A program made the position numbers and the translations under genes. This document shows positions 1 through 9,077 of a stretch of DNA of 51,697 nucleotides, in pieces. Position 1 is the first letter of the stretch; the number at the start of each line of letters is the position of its first letter. Under the pieces are notes generated by a model. The model was not told the origin of the DNA. It saw only the letters and a program-made list of their open reading frames with translations, and searched no databases. The stretch is taken from contig JAUNPN010000005.1 in the NCBI GenBank assembly GCA_030536655.1, forward strand, positions 1 to 51,697, written 5' to 3'. Source of the DNA: a bacterium (GTDB lineage Bacteria > Bacillota > Clostridia > UBA1381).

Positions 1-57
1 TGGTAGAGCACCTGACTCTTAATCAGGGTGTCCAGGGTTCGAGCCCCTGATCGCGTA
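1..57 (+). tRNA. tRNA-Lys (CTT), 5' end outside window
   Basis: The 3' 57 bases of a tRNA, identical to the same part of the complete copy at 108-180. The anticodon loop CTCTTAA gives anticodon CTT (Lys). The TpsiC arm and the 3' acceptor strand ATCGCGT plus discriminator A are present; CCA is not encoded. The 50 bases to the next copy hold only a weak AT-rich hairpin around 63-92. Confidence 0.95.
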
Positions 58-107
58 TTCGGTTATAGGAAAATATTTGTTTTTTCTATAATCAAACAAT
101 TAAATAA

Positions 108-180
108 GCGCGATTAGCTCAGTTGGTAGAGCACCTGACTCTTAATCAGGGTGTCCAGGGTTCGAGCCCCTGATCGCGTA
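108..180 (+). tRNA. tRNA-Lys (CTT)
   Basis: Complete 73-base cloverleaf. The acceptor strand GCGCGAT pairs with ATCGCGT (one G-T pair), followed by discriminator A. The D arm contains AGCTCAGTTGGTAGAGC and the TpsiC arm GGTTCGAGCC. The anticodon CTT lies in loop CTCTTAA and reads AAG (Lys). CCA is not encoded. It is the second of two tandem copies with a 123-bp period. Confidence 0.97.
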
Positions 181-187
181 TAGAAGT

Positions 188-222
188 AAGGACTATGGTT
201 TTAGTATAAAGCCATAGTCCTT
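188..222 (+). terminator. Intrinsic terminator after the tRNA-Lys pair
   Basis: Perfect 11-bp inverted repeat (188-198 AAGGACTATGG with 212-222) around a 13-base loop, eight bases past the tRNA. The following T content is modest. The stretch 223-388 holds no other feature I can support. Confidence 0.7.
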
Positions 223-388
223 AATTGTATTTGAAATGCCTTGCTTTCAAACGGCTTCTTACGAATCCTAATACATTGTTATCACCTTTTTAAAACTATA
301 TTATAAATGCTGAGTTTATTGGAATAATAGAGAAATTCTGTGTTGTGTTTATATGCAAAACAAAGTATTTGTGCGGTATAAAATCTTC

Positions 389-1210
389 TTATATTTCACC
401 GACGTGCATATTTCCATGCAGCTTTTTGTATTCGCGCGGAGATACGCCAAGATGCTTTTTAAAGAATTTTGAACAATAGAATTCGTTATTGAAATGCAGA
501 ATATCAGAAACATCCTTTACCGAAAAACCGGAAAACAGAAACATATATTTCATTTTCTGAATCAGCATATCCGTTAAAAAATCCTTGATTGTCTGACCGG
601 TATCACGCTTGAACTGTTGACCGAGATATGTCTGAGAAAAGCCCATATACCGGCATATGTCGGATACTCTTGTGTCGGCATACAGATTATCCTCCGCATA
701 TTTGTACAGACGTTCATATTTTTTATGAATTTTTAAATCATTTGTAATCTGCTCGGAATACGGTTTGACAATATCCATTATGAGCTGATTAATATAGTTT
801 CGGAAAAACATTGCGGAGGTTACGCTTTCCGAATAGCATATATCCTTGAGCCTTTCCATTTCCTCGGACGAGGATTTTATTTTAATTATATGATGTATAT
901 TCGACAGTAAGTCCTTATTGGGAATAACGAAAAAATTAAAATGAGCAAATATTTTTTCGAGGTATTCCTCGCAGCGGTAATTATAGCATGAATCCGCAGG
1001 GACGATATAGACGTTATTCGGCTCTAAATCCACGCGTTCTGTGTCGTTATAAAGATAACCGTGTCCGTCAAGGATAAAATATATTCTGTTAAAGCTGTGG
1101 CAATGGTTGTCAAAATGCCACCTGCTGTCAAGTGTTCTGTGATAAATGTACATTATTCTGAGGTGCAGACAATTGCAGAAGTCTGTAAGATAGCCGAATT
1201 TGTGATTCAT
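389..1210 (-). CDS. AraC-family transcriptional regulator with N-terminal cupin-type sensor domain
   Basis: A cytoplasmic DNA-binding regulator of 273 residues. The N-terminal half has the pattern of an AraC ligand-binding (cupin) domain, with HFDNHCHSFNRIYFILDGHG near its start. The last ~100 residues form the double helix-turn-helix: VSDICRYMGFSQTYLGQQFK, then FSVKDVSDILHFNNEFYCSKFFKKHLGVSPREYKK. The start at 1210 is chosen because GGAG lies seven bases upstream; an in-frame ATG at 1255 lacks a good ribosome site. It is divergent from the GH95 gene across 177 bp, so it probably controls that gene in response to a sugar. The inducer cannot be read from the sequence. Confidence 0.88.
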   Translation of the reverse strand: MNHKFGYLTDFCNCLHLRIMYIYHRTLDSRWHFDNHCHSFNRIYFILDGHGYLYNDTERVDLEPNNVYIVPADSCYNYRCEEYLEKIFAHFNFFVIPNKDLLSNIHHIIKIKSSSEEMERLKDICYSESVTSAMFFRNYINQLIMDIVKPYSEQITNDLKIHKKYERLYKYAEDNLYADTRVSDICRYMGFSQTYLGQQFKRDTGQTIKDFLTDMLIQKMKYMFLFSGFSVKDVSDILHFNNEFYCSKFFKKHLGVSPREYKKLHGNMHVGEI

Positions 1211-1317
1211 ATACTCGCTCCGTTCCATGATTATTATATTACTATTGTACCACATAATTGCTCAGTATACAATATAAAAAAGAAGAAAAAGTATATGTTT
1301 TTAAGGAAAAAATACAT

Positions 1318-1346
1318 TCCCTTTTGTAAGCCTGATGGTTTATAAT
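1318..1346 (+). promoter_or_regulatory. Candidate activator-dependent promoter of the GH95 gene
   Basis: TATAAT at 1341-1346 lies 42 bases before the GH95 start. No recognisable -35 hexamer sits 16-18 bases upstream, which is typical of a promoter needing an activator. The divergent AraC gene next door is the obvious candidate (inference). Confidence 0.4.
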
Positions 1347-1387
1347 AATGATATAGACAAATCCAAAAACATGAAAGGAGAATTAAA

Positions 1388-4300
1388 ATGTATAAAAGAT
1401 TATCAGCGGCAGTAGCAGCTGTATTTACGGCAAATTTGTGTTGTTTTACCGTGTCGTCGGAAGGCGGAACCTTCGGCAGTGAATACCGGGTTATTAAAGA
1501 ATTTGACACATCGTCACTTGCAGAAACAGATATTGGAGATACAGGCTATAAGCTGTCCACATCATCATCGAATTACAATAATGCTGTAATAAGAGATAAA
1601 TCAAGCGAAAATACAGGCTATTATCCGTATGGGAACGGACTTCCCGAACGAGGATATTATCTGTTTCTGGGTTCCGGCGGAAACGGAGGCGTAAATGCGG
1701 AGCTTACATTGCCGGATACGGCAGAAGCGGGAAAATATATCAGACTTACATATGCCAAACCTAAGGCAACCAATAACGGCACCGCTGAACGAAGCAGCGT
1801 AAATAATGATAACAGTATAGAAATAGGAACGGAAACAATTAATCTTAAGGAGAACTGTGAGTTTGATAATTGGTACACAACGACAGTGAAGCTGAACGAG
1901 AATATATCATCGGTTGGATTTAAGCTTGGCAGGTGGAGCGCAGCGGCGGTTGCCGAGGCGGAGCTTGCGGACAGCGCGGATACTATGGAGCTGACTGTGC
2001 AGGGCGATGTGACGTCAAGATTTATCACGGATGAAGAACAGACGGTTAAGTATACTGCAAATGTATATAACAGTATAACAACTCCGGCGGACAGTGAAGA
2101 AATTGTGTCAAGAGGTACAGTTGATACCTCGGCGCATGCGGAGTATTCGGCAGGCGGTTATCCGGGCGTGACTATTGACGAAACCGGACTTCTTACGATT
2201 ACACCTCAGGCGCAGCCGGGGACAGTGACGATAACCGCTCAATACGGAGAAATAACAAAGACAGCAGAGCTGGTTTTGGAAGCGGTGAGTGATGCGGACA
2301 GCGTTGCAATTGTAGGAGATGAGCTTGTCAGTGCCGGAGGAAGTTATTCCTTTAAGGCCGTTCCGGCAGCGGAAGGAAATGTTATCCCGGAACGTGACAC
2401 AGAGTGGAGCATTGAGGGAGAGACGCACGGCTGTTCAATTGAGAACGGTATGCTGACTGTTCCTCAGGAGGCAGAACCCGGCAATATCACAATCAAAGCT
2501 GTACTTGCCGTGAACGGCAGTCAGGTCAGTGAAAATGTTTCTGATACTATGACAGTGACAATTAGAAATGAGCGGGCAGCGCAGCCGTATCTGGTAAAGG
2601 GCGTTTTTCTTACGGACGGCGCAGCGGATGCAGCAGCAGCCGAAGGTATTGAGGGAATTATTATTGATGCCGAAAGTCTTGAAACGGGCTGTAATGCGGT
2701 GGTAAAGGCTATGGATAAAAATGGAATAATTATTGCTGAGGAAAGTGCGGTATTAAGTCCGTCAGCTGCCGGAGTACAGGAGATTAAAATAAATATGAGC
2801 TTCAAAAATGCTTCTGCGGTAAAGGCATATATTATAAATGCTGATAATGAGATTATATCTGATATTTTCAAAACAGATAAGGGTGAGTATAAAAATGTGC
2901 CGCTTGTTTCGGATTGGATAACCGGCGCAAAATCCGGGCTTGGAATGGGAGCGGGAATTATCACACCTAACGGCGCACCATACGGTGTTGACCCGGAATT
3001 GGTTGATGTATCAAAGCTGAAGGTGAGGTATACATATGATGATAATTATCCCGTGCCGTCGGCAGATAATGCACTCTGGTATAAGACAGGCGCGTATCTT
3101 GCGGGTAACAGCAGCGGCAATAACAGTATTTATGCCCGTGACGGAGCAGATTGGGAGCAGAAGGCTCTGCCTATAGGCAATGGTTACATGGGCGGTATGC
3201 TGTTCGGGCTTCCTGATAAGGATCAGATACAGATTAACGAGGAAACCTTCTGGGCGGCGGGCTACAGAGGAACGCAGACGGAGGTTAACGAGAACGATGT
3301 CAACAAAAATATGAGCGAGGGTATTAACGGCTTTATGAGCGTCGGAAATATCTTTGTAGATTTCAATATGCCGGAAGATGCTGCGGTAAATAACTATTAC
3401 CGTGACCTTAATCTTGACGAAAGCGTTGCCCATGTTCAGTATGAGTATGACGGTACCTTGTATAAGCGTGAGTATTTTGCCTCATATCCGAAAGAGGTGC
3501 TTGCGTTCAGATACACGGCAGGTACTGAGAGAGCGTTGAATTTTGATGTTAAACCGGTTTCGATGCATCCGGGCGAAGTAACCGTAAATGACGGTGAAAT
3601 TACAATTATTGGGAAATTAAAGGATTCTGAGCCGTACTCTTCAGGCGGCAATGCGGCTTGGAATCAGGAATCGGATTTGGAATACTGCACCAAGATAAAG
3701 GTGATTGCTGATGACGGTGTTGTCACAGACGGTTATAATACAGTAAATATAAGCAATGCGTCAGGTGTTACTATTCTTGTTGCGGCAGCAACGGACTATG
3801 ACGCAAATCAGTTTGAGCTGAATGATGATGGTTCTGTTAATATGGAAAAGACGCCGTATAAGAGTGTCAGAGGGATTCAGGCGGCTATTGACAAGGCAAA
3901 CGCAAGAATAAACGGCGCGGCTGCTATGAGCTATGTTGATTTGAAGGCTGAACATATTGCAGATTATAAAGCACAGTTTGATACTGTAAAATTTACACTG
4001 ACTGATGAGAATGAAATCTGCACAACACCTACAGACGAATTGCAGAAAGCATATGACAGAGTAGTTAAGACGGAAAAAGGCAATGACGGAACGACAAAGG
4101 TTGCATATGATGAAAGAGCGTATAAGGGTTTGGATAAGCATCTTGAGGAGCTTCATTATAACTATGCAAGATATATGATGATTTCTTCATCACGTTCAAC
4201 GACTATGCCGGCAACACTACAGGGTAAGTGGTGTCAGTCAGTAGCGGAAATATGGGGTTCATGCTATTGTATTAATATCAATATGGAAATGAACTACTGG

Positions 4301-5869
4301 TTCGCGGGCGGAGCAAATCTGCTTGACAGTACAAAATCGCTGATAGGCTGGTTCAATTCGCAGATTCCTGCCGGGCGCATTACTGCAAAGAATATGTATA
4401 AGGTTACACCAAAGTCATATAAGTTTGAAGACGGAAAAATGACCTTTACTGATTCGGCTGACGAAGCGGATGATGTGTTCATCATGCACACGAAGCAGGC
4501 AATTATGGGAACAACCGACCTAACAGGTTCTACAAGTATTCAGTCGGCAGGTAATACGGCATGGCTGATGTATAATCTCTGGGATATATATCAGACAACC
4601 GGCGATAAGGAATTGCTGAAAAATGACTTATATCCGATTATGCGAAAGGCTGCAAACTTCTATACCCAGTATCTATATACGAATGAGAGAAAGGCAACAT
4701 CTGATACCGAGAAATATCCGGACGGATATTATTATACCACATGGGAGGGACGTTCACCGGAGCAGGGCCCGACACATGAGGGTATAAAATATGATTTACA
4801 GCTTGTTGCCGGAATGTATGATTATACAATAGCAGCAGCACAGACACTCGGAATTGACGGAGATAAGGCGGCGGCATGGAAGGAAATCAGAAATCATCTT
4901 GAGCTGCCGGTAGAGCTTGGGGACGAGGGACAGATTAAGGAATGGGCAGAGGAAACCTTGTATAATACGGATTCAAGGGGCAACGCTCTCGGTGACCCTG
5001 TGCATAGACATATTTCGCACCTTGTAGGCTTATATCCGGGAACATTGATTAACCGTGACACACCGGAATTATTGGACGGTGCAAAGCTTGTGCTACGGAA
5101 ACGCGGTGATGATTCCACAGGGTGGTCATGCTCGAACAAGTTCTTGTTATGGGCAAGAACCTTGGAGGGAGATAAGGCGCTTGAGCTGTTCAGATACCAG
5201 CTTGCGAAAAAGACATATTCAAATCTGTTTGATACTCATGCACCATTCCAGATTGATGGAAACTTTGGTTCGGCCGCCGGAGTTATGGAACTGCTTATGC
5301 AGTCACAGACAGGTGATATTTACATACTTCCCGCACTTCCGTCAGCTTGGGATAAAGGAGAAATAAGCGGTATCAAGGCGAAGAACGGCGCGGCTGTTGA
5401 CATTAAGTGGGTGGATAATGAGGCGGAAAGCTTTACAATTACACCGGCTGTGGACGGTGATATTACAATAGGGTACGATAAGCAGAAGGGGACATTTAAG
5501 GTGAACGGCGATGCGTATGCGGATATGAGAGAAGGTAAAAAGTATACAATTAAAGATGCAAAGGCGGGCACAGCTTATACCTTCACAGCAACAGAGCCGT
5601 CTATTGAACCGACAGAACCGCCGGTTGATGATAAGACAAAAATTGTAATTACGGATAGTAGTGTAAGTGTAAAAAATGCGTCTGAAGGAGTGCTTGTAAT
5701 TGCCGGCTATGGCGAAAACGGAGAGCTTGTAAAAACCAGGATTGCGGAAGGCTTAAGCATGGAATTAAACGGTTACGATACGTGTCAGGAAATCAGAGCA
5801 TTTCTGTGGAACAGTGTTTCAGGTATGGAGCCGCTTGCAGAGAGGGCGTCCTTGGTAAAAACAAATTGA
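1388..5869 (+). CDS. Secreted GH95-family alpha-L-fucosidase, multidomain
   Basis: A 1493-residue exported enzyme expected to release alpha-linked L-fucose (some GH95 members act on L-galactose) from plant or host glycans. A signal peptide occupies about residues 1-25. Residues ~200-400 look like bacterial Ig-like modules. GH95 begins near 560 (ALPIGNGYMGGMLFG). Counterparts of the GH95 active site are visible: N963 and N965 in NINMEMNYW, E1125 in RSPEQGPT, and D1290 in QIDGNFGSAAG. A small C-terminal module from ~1415 resembles one at ~400-500 and may bind carbohydrate. It has no SLH domain or sortase signal, so it is probably released or held by the Ig-like parts. The ribosome site AAAGGAG is well placed. 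A decayed secreted-protein gene follows. Confidence 0.9.
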   Translation: MYKRLSAAVAAVFTANLCCFTVSSEGGTFGSEYRVIKEFDTSSLAETDIGDTGYKLSTSSSNYNNAVIRDKSSENTGYYPYGNGLPERGYYLFLGSGGNGGVNAELTLPDTAEAGKYIRLTYAKPKATNNGTAERSSVNNDNSIEIGTETINLKENCEFDNWYTTTVKLNENISSVGFKLGRWSAAAVAEAELADSADTMELTVQGDVTSRFITDEEQTVKYTANVYNSITTPADSEEIVSRGTVDTSAHAEYSAGGYPGVTIDETGLLTITPQAQPGTVTITAQYGEITKTAELVLEAVSDADSVAIVGDELVSAGGSYSFKAVPAAEGNVIPERDTEWSIEGETHGCSIENGMLTVPQEAEPGNITIKAVLAVNGSQVSENVSDTMTVTIRNERAAQPYLVKGVFLTDGAADAAAAEGIEGIIIDAESLETGCNAVVKAMDKNGIIIAEESAVLSPSAAGVQEIKINMSFKNASAVKAYIINADNEIISDIFKTDKGEYKNVPLVSDWITGAKSGLGMGAGIITPNGAPYGVDPELVDVSKLKVRYTYDDNYPVPSADNALWYKTGAYLAGNSSGNNSIYARDGADWEQKALPIGNGYMGGMLFGLPDKDQIQINEETFWAAGYRGTQTEVNENDVNKNMSEGINGFMSVGNIFVDFNMPEDAAVNNYYRDLNLDESVAHVQYEYDGTLYKREYFASYPKEVLAFRYTAGTERALNFDVKPVSMHPGEVTVNDGEITIIGKLKDSEPYSSGGNAAWNQESDLEYCTKIKVIADDGVVTDGYNTVNISNASGVTILVAAATDYDANQFELNDDGSVNMEKTPYKSVRGIQAAIDKANARINGAAAMSYVDLKAEHIADYKAQFDTVKFTLTDENEICTTPTDELQKAYDRVVKTEKGNDGTTKVAYDERAYKGLDKHLEELHYNYARYMMISSSRSTTMPATLQGKWCQSVAEIWGSCYCININMEMNYWFAGGANLLDSTKSLIGWFNSQIPAGRITAKNMYKVTPKSYKFEDGKMTFTDSADEADDVFIMHTKQAIMGTTDLTGSTSIQSAGNTAWLMYNLWDIYQTTGDKELLKNDLYPIMRKAANFYTQYLYTNERKATSDTEKYPDGYYYTTWEGRSPEQGPTHEGIKYDLQLVAGMYDYTIAAAQTLGIDGDKAAAWKEIRNHLELPVELGDEGQIKEWAEETLYNTDSRGNALGDPVHRHISHLVGLYPGTLINRDTPELLDGAKLVLRKRGDDSTGWSCSNKFLLWARTLEGDKALELFRYQLAKKTYSNLFDTHAPFQIDGNFGSAAGVMELLMQSQTGDIYILPALPSAWDKGEISGIKAKNGAAVDIKWVDNEAESFTITPAVDGDITIGYDKQKGTFKVNGDAYADMREGKKYTIKDAKAGTAYTFTATEPSIEPTEPPVDDKTKIVITDSSVSVKNASEGVLVIAGYGENGELVKTRIAEGLSMELNGYDTCQEIRAFLWNSVSGMEPLAERASLVKTN

Positions 5870-5939
5870 TTTTGTTTAGGCTGTATGCGGACAGCAGCTT
5901 AACGAAATATATTATTTAATGAGGGAGGTTTTAATTACA

Positions 5940-6750
5940 ATAAAAGCAATTAAATAATTCGCTGCGGTATTGTCATATATTGCAGCTACAGGTTCTTTGA
6001 CGGCTACAGGTGCATTCGCTGTGGAGACAGAGATAACTGAGCTGACAATAGCTGAAAAGGCTGTGGCATGCGGTTATATCTCTAACCGGTCGAATGATTT
6101 ATATGATTCAGAACAAGACCGGATAAGGCTCGGAGGAAGTTTAAAGACAGGATTGCTGCCGGATTCTTTGAATGAAAAGTATGAAATAGCAGGTGGAGAT
6201 CGTATAATTTATAATGAAAAAGATTCGGCGAACAGTAAAGATTCGTGTGTAAGCTATTTGAGATTTGAACTTCCGGAAGATGCAGCAGAAACCGATACCT
6301 ATACACTTTCTATGACGACTGACGGATTGGAACATTATTTGAGAACAGGAAATATGGAGATATACGCGGGTATTGCGGATATGAATACAACTGTTATAAC
6401 TGCTAATACAGCATTAGGAGATAGTTGGACCACAATAAATTGGACGACAAAACCGACAATAAGCAATGTAAAGTTGGTGGCATCAGACGTTAATACAGTC
6501 TCTGGTACCAATGTTTCGATGACTTTATCAGAGGTTCTAAAAGGTCAAAAAGCGGGAACCGTTACAATAGCTTTACTGAGTAAGCCTGCTAACATGGAAG
6601 GTTTCATGCGAAGGATATGAGGATAAAATAGTTGAGGGCAATATTGCCGATGTATCGGGCAGTGTAGATTGTGTTGTCGGACTGTTAATAACAGGTTTGC
6701 CGAAAAATGTGACAGCGGATTCTATATCGGCACAGGCGGCGGTTCAATAA
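5940..6750 (+). pseudogene. Decayed secreted protein with DNRLRE/CBM96-like domain
   Basis: A strong ribosome site (GGGAGG at 5922-5927) precedes ATA at 5940 where ATG is expected. The next codons spell a signal-peptide start (K A I K) interrupted by TAA at 5955. The frame then continues through a signal-peptide core (VLSYIAATGSLTATGAFA) into ~200 residues. SYLRFELPEDA and the later SWTTINWTTKPTIS match the layout of DNRLRE/CBM96 beta-sandwich domains. Near 6600 the frame stops, but the +1 frame carries on with coding-like sequence to TAA at 6748-6750. So a lost start, a nonsense codon and a frameshift are visible. An ATG-initiated open stretch remains at 5970-6620. The intact ancestor was probably a secreted carbohydrate-binding protein accompanying the fucosidase. 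Confidence 0.75.
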
Positions 6751-6762
6751 GGGAGGATTGAC

Positions 6763-6888
6763 ATGAAAAGAATTTTTGAAAATCCGGAGATAAGTGTGGA
6801 TAGGTTCCTTACGGAAAATATTATCACAACAAGCGGTACTTATGCACAGAAGGTTAAGAATACAATGGGTGTAGATGAAAAAAATTGA
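6763..6888 (+). CDS. Short peptide with ITTSG motif (41 residues), unknown function
   Basis: ATG at 6763 follows GGGAGG with six intervening bases. The product begins MKRIFENPEISV and contains ENIITTSGTYAQ. I recall similar 40-70-residue peptides (ENPEIEV near the start, then ITTSG) in clostridia with many secreted proteins; no function is known to me. The frame ends at TGA right after a run of seven A's. One extra A would extend it to ...KKLTTSTFNDIFG, ending at TAA 6922-6924, so the true C terminus may have been lost by a frameshift. It lies 12 bases after the pseudogene and may have been cotranscribed with it. Confidence 0.5.
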   Translation: MKRIFENPEISVDRFLTENIITTSGTYAQKVKNTMGVDEKN

Positions 6889-6986
6889 CAACAAGTACAT
6901 TCAACGATATATTCGGTTAATTTAAGAGAATATTTAGAGTCTATCCGTAAATTAAGCACTTCTTCAATTACGAATAGACTCTTAAC

Positions 6987-7017
6987 AAGGGCATTTCATT
7001 TGGGAATGCCCTTTTTT
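6987..7017 (+). terminator. Intrinsic terminator
   Basis: A 9-bp perfect stem AAGGGCATT/AATGCCCTT (6987-6995, 7005-7013) is followed by a T run to 7017. It ends transcription from the GH95/pseudogene side before the ribosomal promoter. Confidence 0.85.
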
Positions 7018-7049
7018 GAAATTTTTTGTAAAAAAATTTCAAAAAATAC

Positions 7050-7078
7050 TTGACAAGACTTATCTGCTGTGCTATAAT
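7050..7078 (+). promoter_or_regulatory. Consensus housekeeping promoter of the rplJL block
   Basis: TTGACA (7050-7055), a 17-base spacer, then TATAAT (7073-7078). A perfect sigma-A type promoter directly upstream of the L10 leader. Confidence 0.93.
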
Positions 7079-7084
7079 AATTTC

Positions 7085-7200
7085 TGTTGAAAATCCGTAG
7101 ACAGCAGGCAGTGTCAGAGATATGTAAGTCCCGCCGAGGAAGTTGGTAATAGTTTTGATTGTTACGAACCCTCTGTGTCTGTCACAGAAGGGTGTTTTTA
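7085..7200 (+). ncRNA. Ribosomal protein L10 leader RNA with terminator hairpin
   Basis: The transcribed leader between promoter and rplJ contains the signature of the Firmicute L10 leader: GTAGACAGCAGG near its start, GCCGAGGAAG in the middle and CTGTGTCTG at the 3' side closing the base stem. In known examples the L10-(L12)4 complex binds this RNA and represses its own operon. The 3' end (about 7168-7193) can form ACC-CTCTGTG / CACAG-AAGGGT followed by TTTTTA, which looks like an attenuator. The rest, 7201-7252, is an AT-rich spacer before the AGGAGGTG ribosome site. Confidence 0.85.
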
Positions 7201-7269
7201 TTGCAAAACATTACTTTTGAAGACTTTTGGATTTTCAGAGGTAATATTTTGTAGGAGGTGAAAATATAA

Positions 7270-7839
7270 ATGCCAAGCGCAAAGGTTTTAGAAGCAAAGA
7301 AGGCACAGGTTGCTGAGGTTGCTGAGGTTTTAAAGGCAGCTCAGACAGGTGTGCTTGTTGACTACAGAGGTTTAACTGTTGAGGAGGATACAGATCTTCG
7401 TAATCAGTTAAGAGCAGCAGGCTGCAAATACTTCGTTATTAAGAATACATTATTAAAGCTTGCTACTAAGGAGGTAGGTCTTGACGGTCTTGATGAGGCT
7501 CTCCACGGTCCGACAGCTATTGCTGTATCAAATGACGACGCAGTTGCTCCGGCAAAGGTTTTAGCAGAGTTCGCAAAGAAGAACGACAAGCTCGAATTAA
7601 AGTCAGGCTTCATGGATGGTGCTGTAATGTCATTAGATGAGGTTAAGACATTAGCCGCAACACCGAACATGGAAACACTCATCGCAAAGATGATGGGCAG
7701 CTTGAACGCTCCGATTTCAGGTCTCGTTCGTTTACTCAACACAATCGCAGAGGGCGGCGAAGAGATTCCGGAGCTTATCGCAAAGAAGGCTGCATCGGCA
7801 GAGGAGACTCCCGCAGAGGAAGCTCCGGCAGCAGAGTAA
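7270..7839 (+). CDS. rplJ: 50S ribosomal protein L10
   Basis: 189 residues. The N-terminal domain binds 23S rRNA at the base of the L7/L12 stalk, and the C-terminal helix binds L12 dimers. Seen: GVLVDYRGLTVEEDTDLRNQ followed by KYFVIKNTLLKLA, both typical of L10, and an Ala/Glu-rich tail (EETPAEEAPAAE), longer than in some families. AGGAGGTG lies nine bases before ATG. It is the first gene of the block controlled by the L10 leader, with rplL 73 bp downstream. Confidence 0.97.
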   Translation: MPSAKVLEAKKAQVAEVAEVLKAAQTGVLVDYRGLTVEEDTDLRNQLRAAGCKYFVIKNTLLKLATKEVGLDGLDEALHGPTAIAVSNDDAVAPAKVLAEFAKKNDKLELKSGFMDGAVMSLDEVKTLAATPNMETLIAKMMGSLNAPISGLVRLLNTIAEGGEEIPELIAKKAASAEETPAEEAPAAE

Positions 7840-7912
7840 TCTGTATATCAGGTTATTTAACAATAGTATTAATTAAATTGAAATTATCTTAATATAATAG
7901 GAGGAAAATACA

Positions 7913-8281
7913 ATGGCAGATTTAAATGCAATTCTTGATTCAATCAAGGAATTAAAGTTATTAGAAGTTGCTGAGTTAGTAAAGATGATGGAAGAGGAGT
8001 TCGGTGTATCGGCAGCAGCTCCGGTTATGGTTGCAGCAGGCGGCGATGGTGCAGCAGCAGCTGAGGAAAAGACAGAGTTTGACGTAATCCTGGCAGAAGC
8101 AGGCGCTAAGAAGCTCGGCGTAATCAAGGTTGTTCGCGGTATCACAGGCTTAGGCTTAAAGGAAGCTAAGGCTCTTGTTGACGAGTGCCCGAAGCCGATT
8201 AAGGAAGGCGTTTCAAAGGACGAGGCTGAGAAGATTAAGGCTGAGTTGGAAGAGGCCGGCGCTAAGGTTGAATTAAAGTAA
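7913..8281 (+). CDS. rplL: 50S ribosomal protein L7/L12
   Basis: 122 residues, the normal size. The N-terminal dimerisation domain (residues ~1-32) leads into an Ala/Gly hinge ([20 protein letters not shown]). The C-terminal domain carries [21 protein letters not shown], the conserved factor-binding face. It forms the mobile stalk that recruits IF2, EF-Tu and EF-G. The ribosome site is GGAGG. rplJ and rplL are separated by an AT-rich gap and share the leader. Confidence 0.98.
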   Translation: MADLNAILDSIKELKLLEVAELVKMMEEEFGVSAAAPVMVAAGGDGAAAAEEKTEFDVILAEAGAKKLGVIKVVRGITGLGLKEAKALVDECPKPIKEGVSKDEAEKIKAELEEAGAKVELK

Positions 8282-8316
8282 TTTTACTCTGATTTTATGC
8301 CGGACAGGAGATTTAA

Positions 8317-8823
8317 ATGACTATAGATGTATCAGAAATCCTTAAGGAATTAGGCGGAAAAATAGAGGTAAGCGGTGAGGTTGAGATAGGTGAGGTTGAA
8401 TTCAGAGGCGAGAGATATACCCTTGAGGGACCTTTGAGAGTGAACGGAACTGTTTCCAACAACGGCAAGGCTCTTGTTTTAACGGCTGATGTTGAGGCGG
8501 AAATGGGCACTCAGTGTGCGCGCTGTCTTGATGATATCGTCGTTGACGCCGGATTTTCGGTGGAGGAAAACTTTGTGCAGTCGGAGTCGAATATCCAACA
8601 GGACGATGACGCCATCGTTTTTGACGGATACACGATAGAGCTTGATAATGTTATTGAGGACAACCTCATAATGAATATCAAGGGCAGATATTTGTGCGAT
8701 GATGATTGCAAAGGACTGTGTCCTCAGTGCGGCGCCAATCTCAACAGCGGCGAGTGCGGATGCAGCAGAGAGTTTATAGACCCAAGATGGGCAGGTCTGG
8801 CGGATTTAATGAACAACGACTAA
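8317..8823 (+). CDS. YceD/DUF177-family protein
   Basis: 168 residues. DUF177 (YceD) proteins are linked to 23S rRNA accumulation and are usually encoded just before rpmF, as here (28 bp away). Two Cys clusters are seen: CARCLDD at mid-length, and near the C terminus CDDDCKGLCPQCGANLNSGE then CGC, a likely zinc site found in the Firmicute subgroup. The ribosome site is AGGAG. The tight yceD-rpmF spacing suggests one transcript with rplJL. Confidence 0.9.
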   Translation: MTIDVSEILKELGGKIEVSGEVEIGEVEFRGERYTLEGPLRVNGTVSNNGKALVLTADVEAEMGTQCARCLDDIVVDAGFSVEENFVQSESNIQQDDDAIVFDGYTIELDNVIEDNLIMNIKGRYLCDDDCKGLCPQCGANLNSGECGCSREFIDPRWAGLADLMNND

Positions 8824-8851
8824 TTAGAGTGATTTTATGGAGGTGTAATAA

Positions 8852-9031
8852 ATGGCAGTACCTAAAAATAAAGTATCGAAAGCCAGAAGAAACAGCAGAC
8901 GTGCTAACTGGAAGCTTACCGCACCGAACATGGTAGAGTGCCCCCAGTGTCACGAGTTCAAGATGCCTCATAAAGTTTGTAAAGCTTGCGGTTATTACAA
9001 CGGCAAGGAAATTATCAAGGTTGAGGATTAA
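8852..9031 (+). CDS. rpmF: 50S ribosomal protein L32
   Basis: 59 residues starting MAVPKNKVSKARRNSRRANW, the L32 signature. A four-cysteine zinc ribbon follows: CPQC at 30-33 and CKAC at 43-46. AGGTG precedes the start. It is the last gene of the block; a terminator follows 18 bases later. Confidence 0.97.
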   Translation: MAVPKNKVSKARRNSRRANWKLTAPNMVECPQCHEFKMPHKVCKACGYYNGKEIIKVED

Positions 9032-9048
9032 TTTCGGCTTGAATAAAA

Positions 9049-9077
9049 AAATCCGTACCGATTATCGGTACGGATTT
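9049..9077. terminator. Bidirectional terminator between rpmF and the convergent hydrolase gene
   Basis: 12-bp perfect stem AAATCCGTACCG/CGGTACGGATTT with a five-base loop. An A run on the left becomes the T run for minus-strand transcripts; the plus-strand T run is short. It serves both convergent genes, best for the minus one. Confidence 0.85.

Noticed and set aside
1-180. Tandem tRNA-Lys genes as an attachment site
   Set aside because: No integrase, repeat of the tRNA 3' end, or foreign block adjoins them. Simple tandem duplication suffices.
1657-5571. Several antisense open frames of 65-147 codons over the fucosidase gene
   Set aside because: They are Ser/Ala/Pro/Ile-rich mirror readings of biased codons, lack ribosome sites and have no family features.
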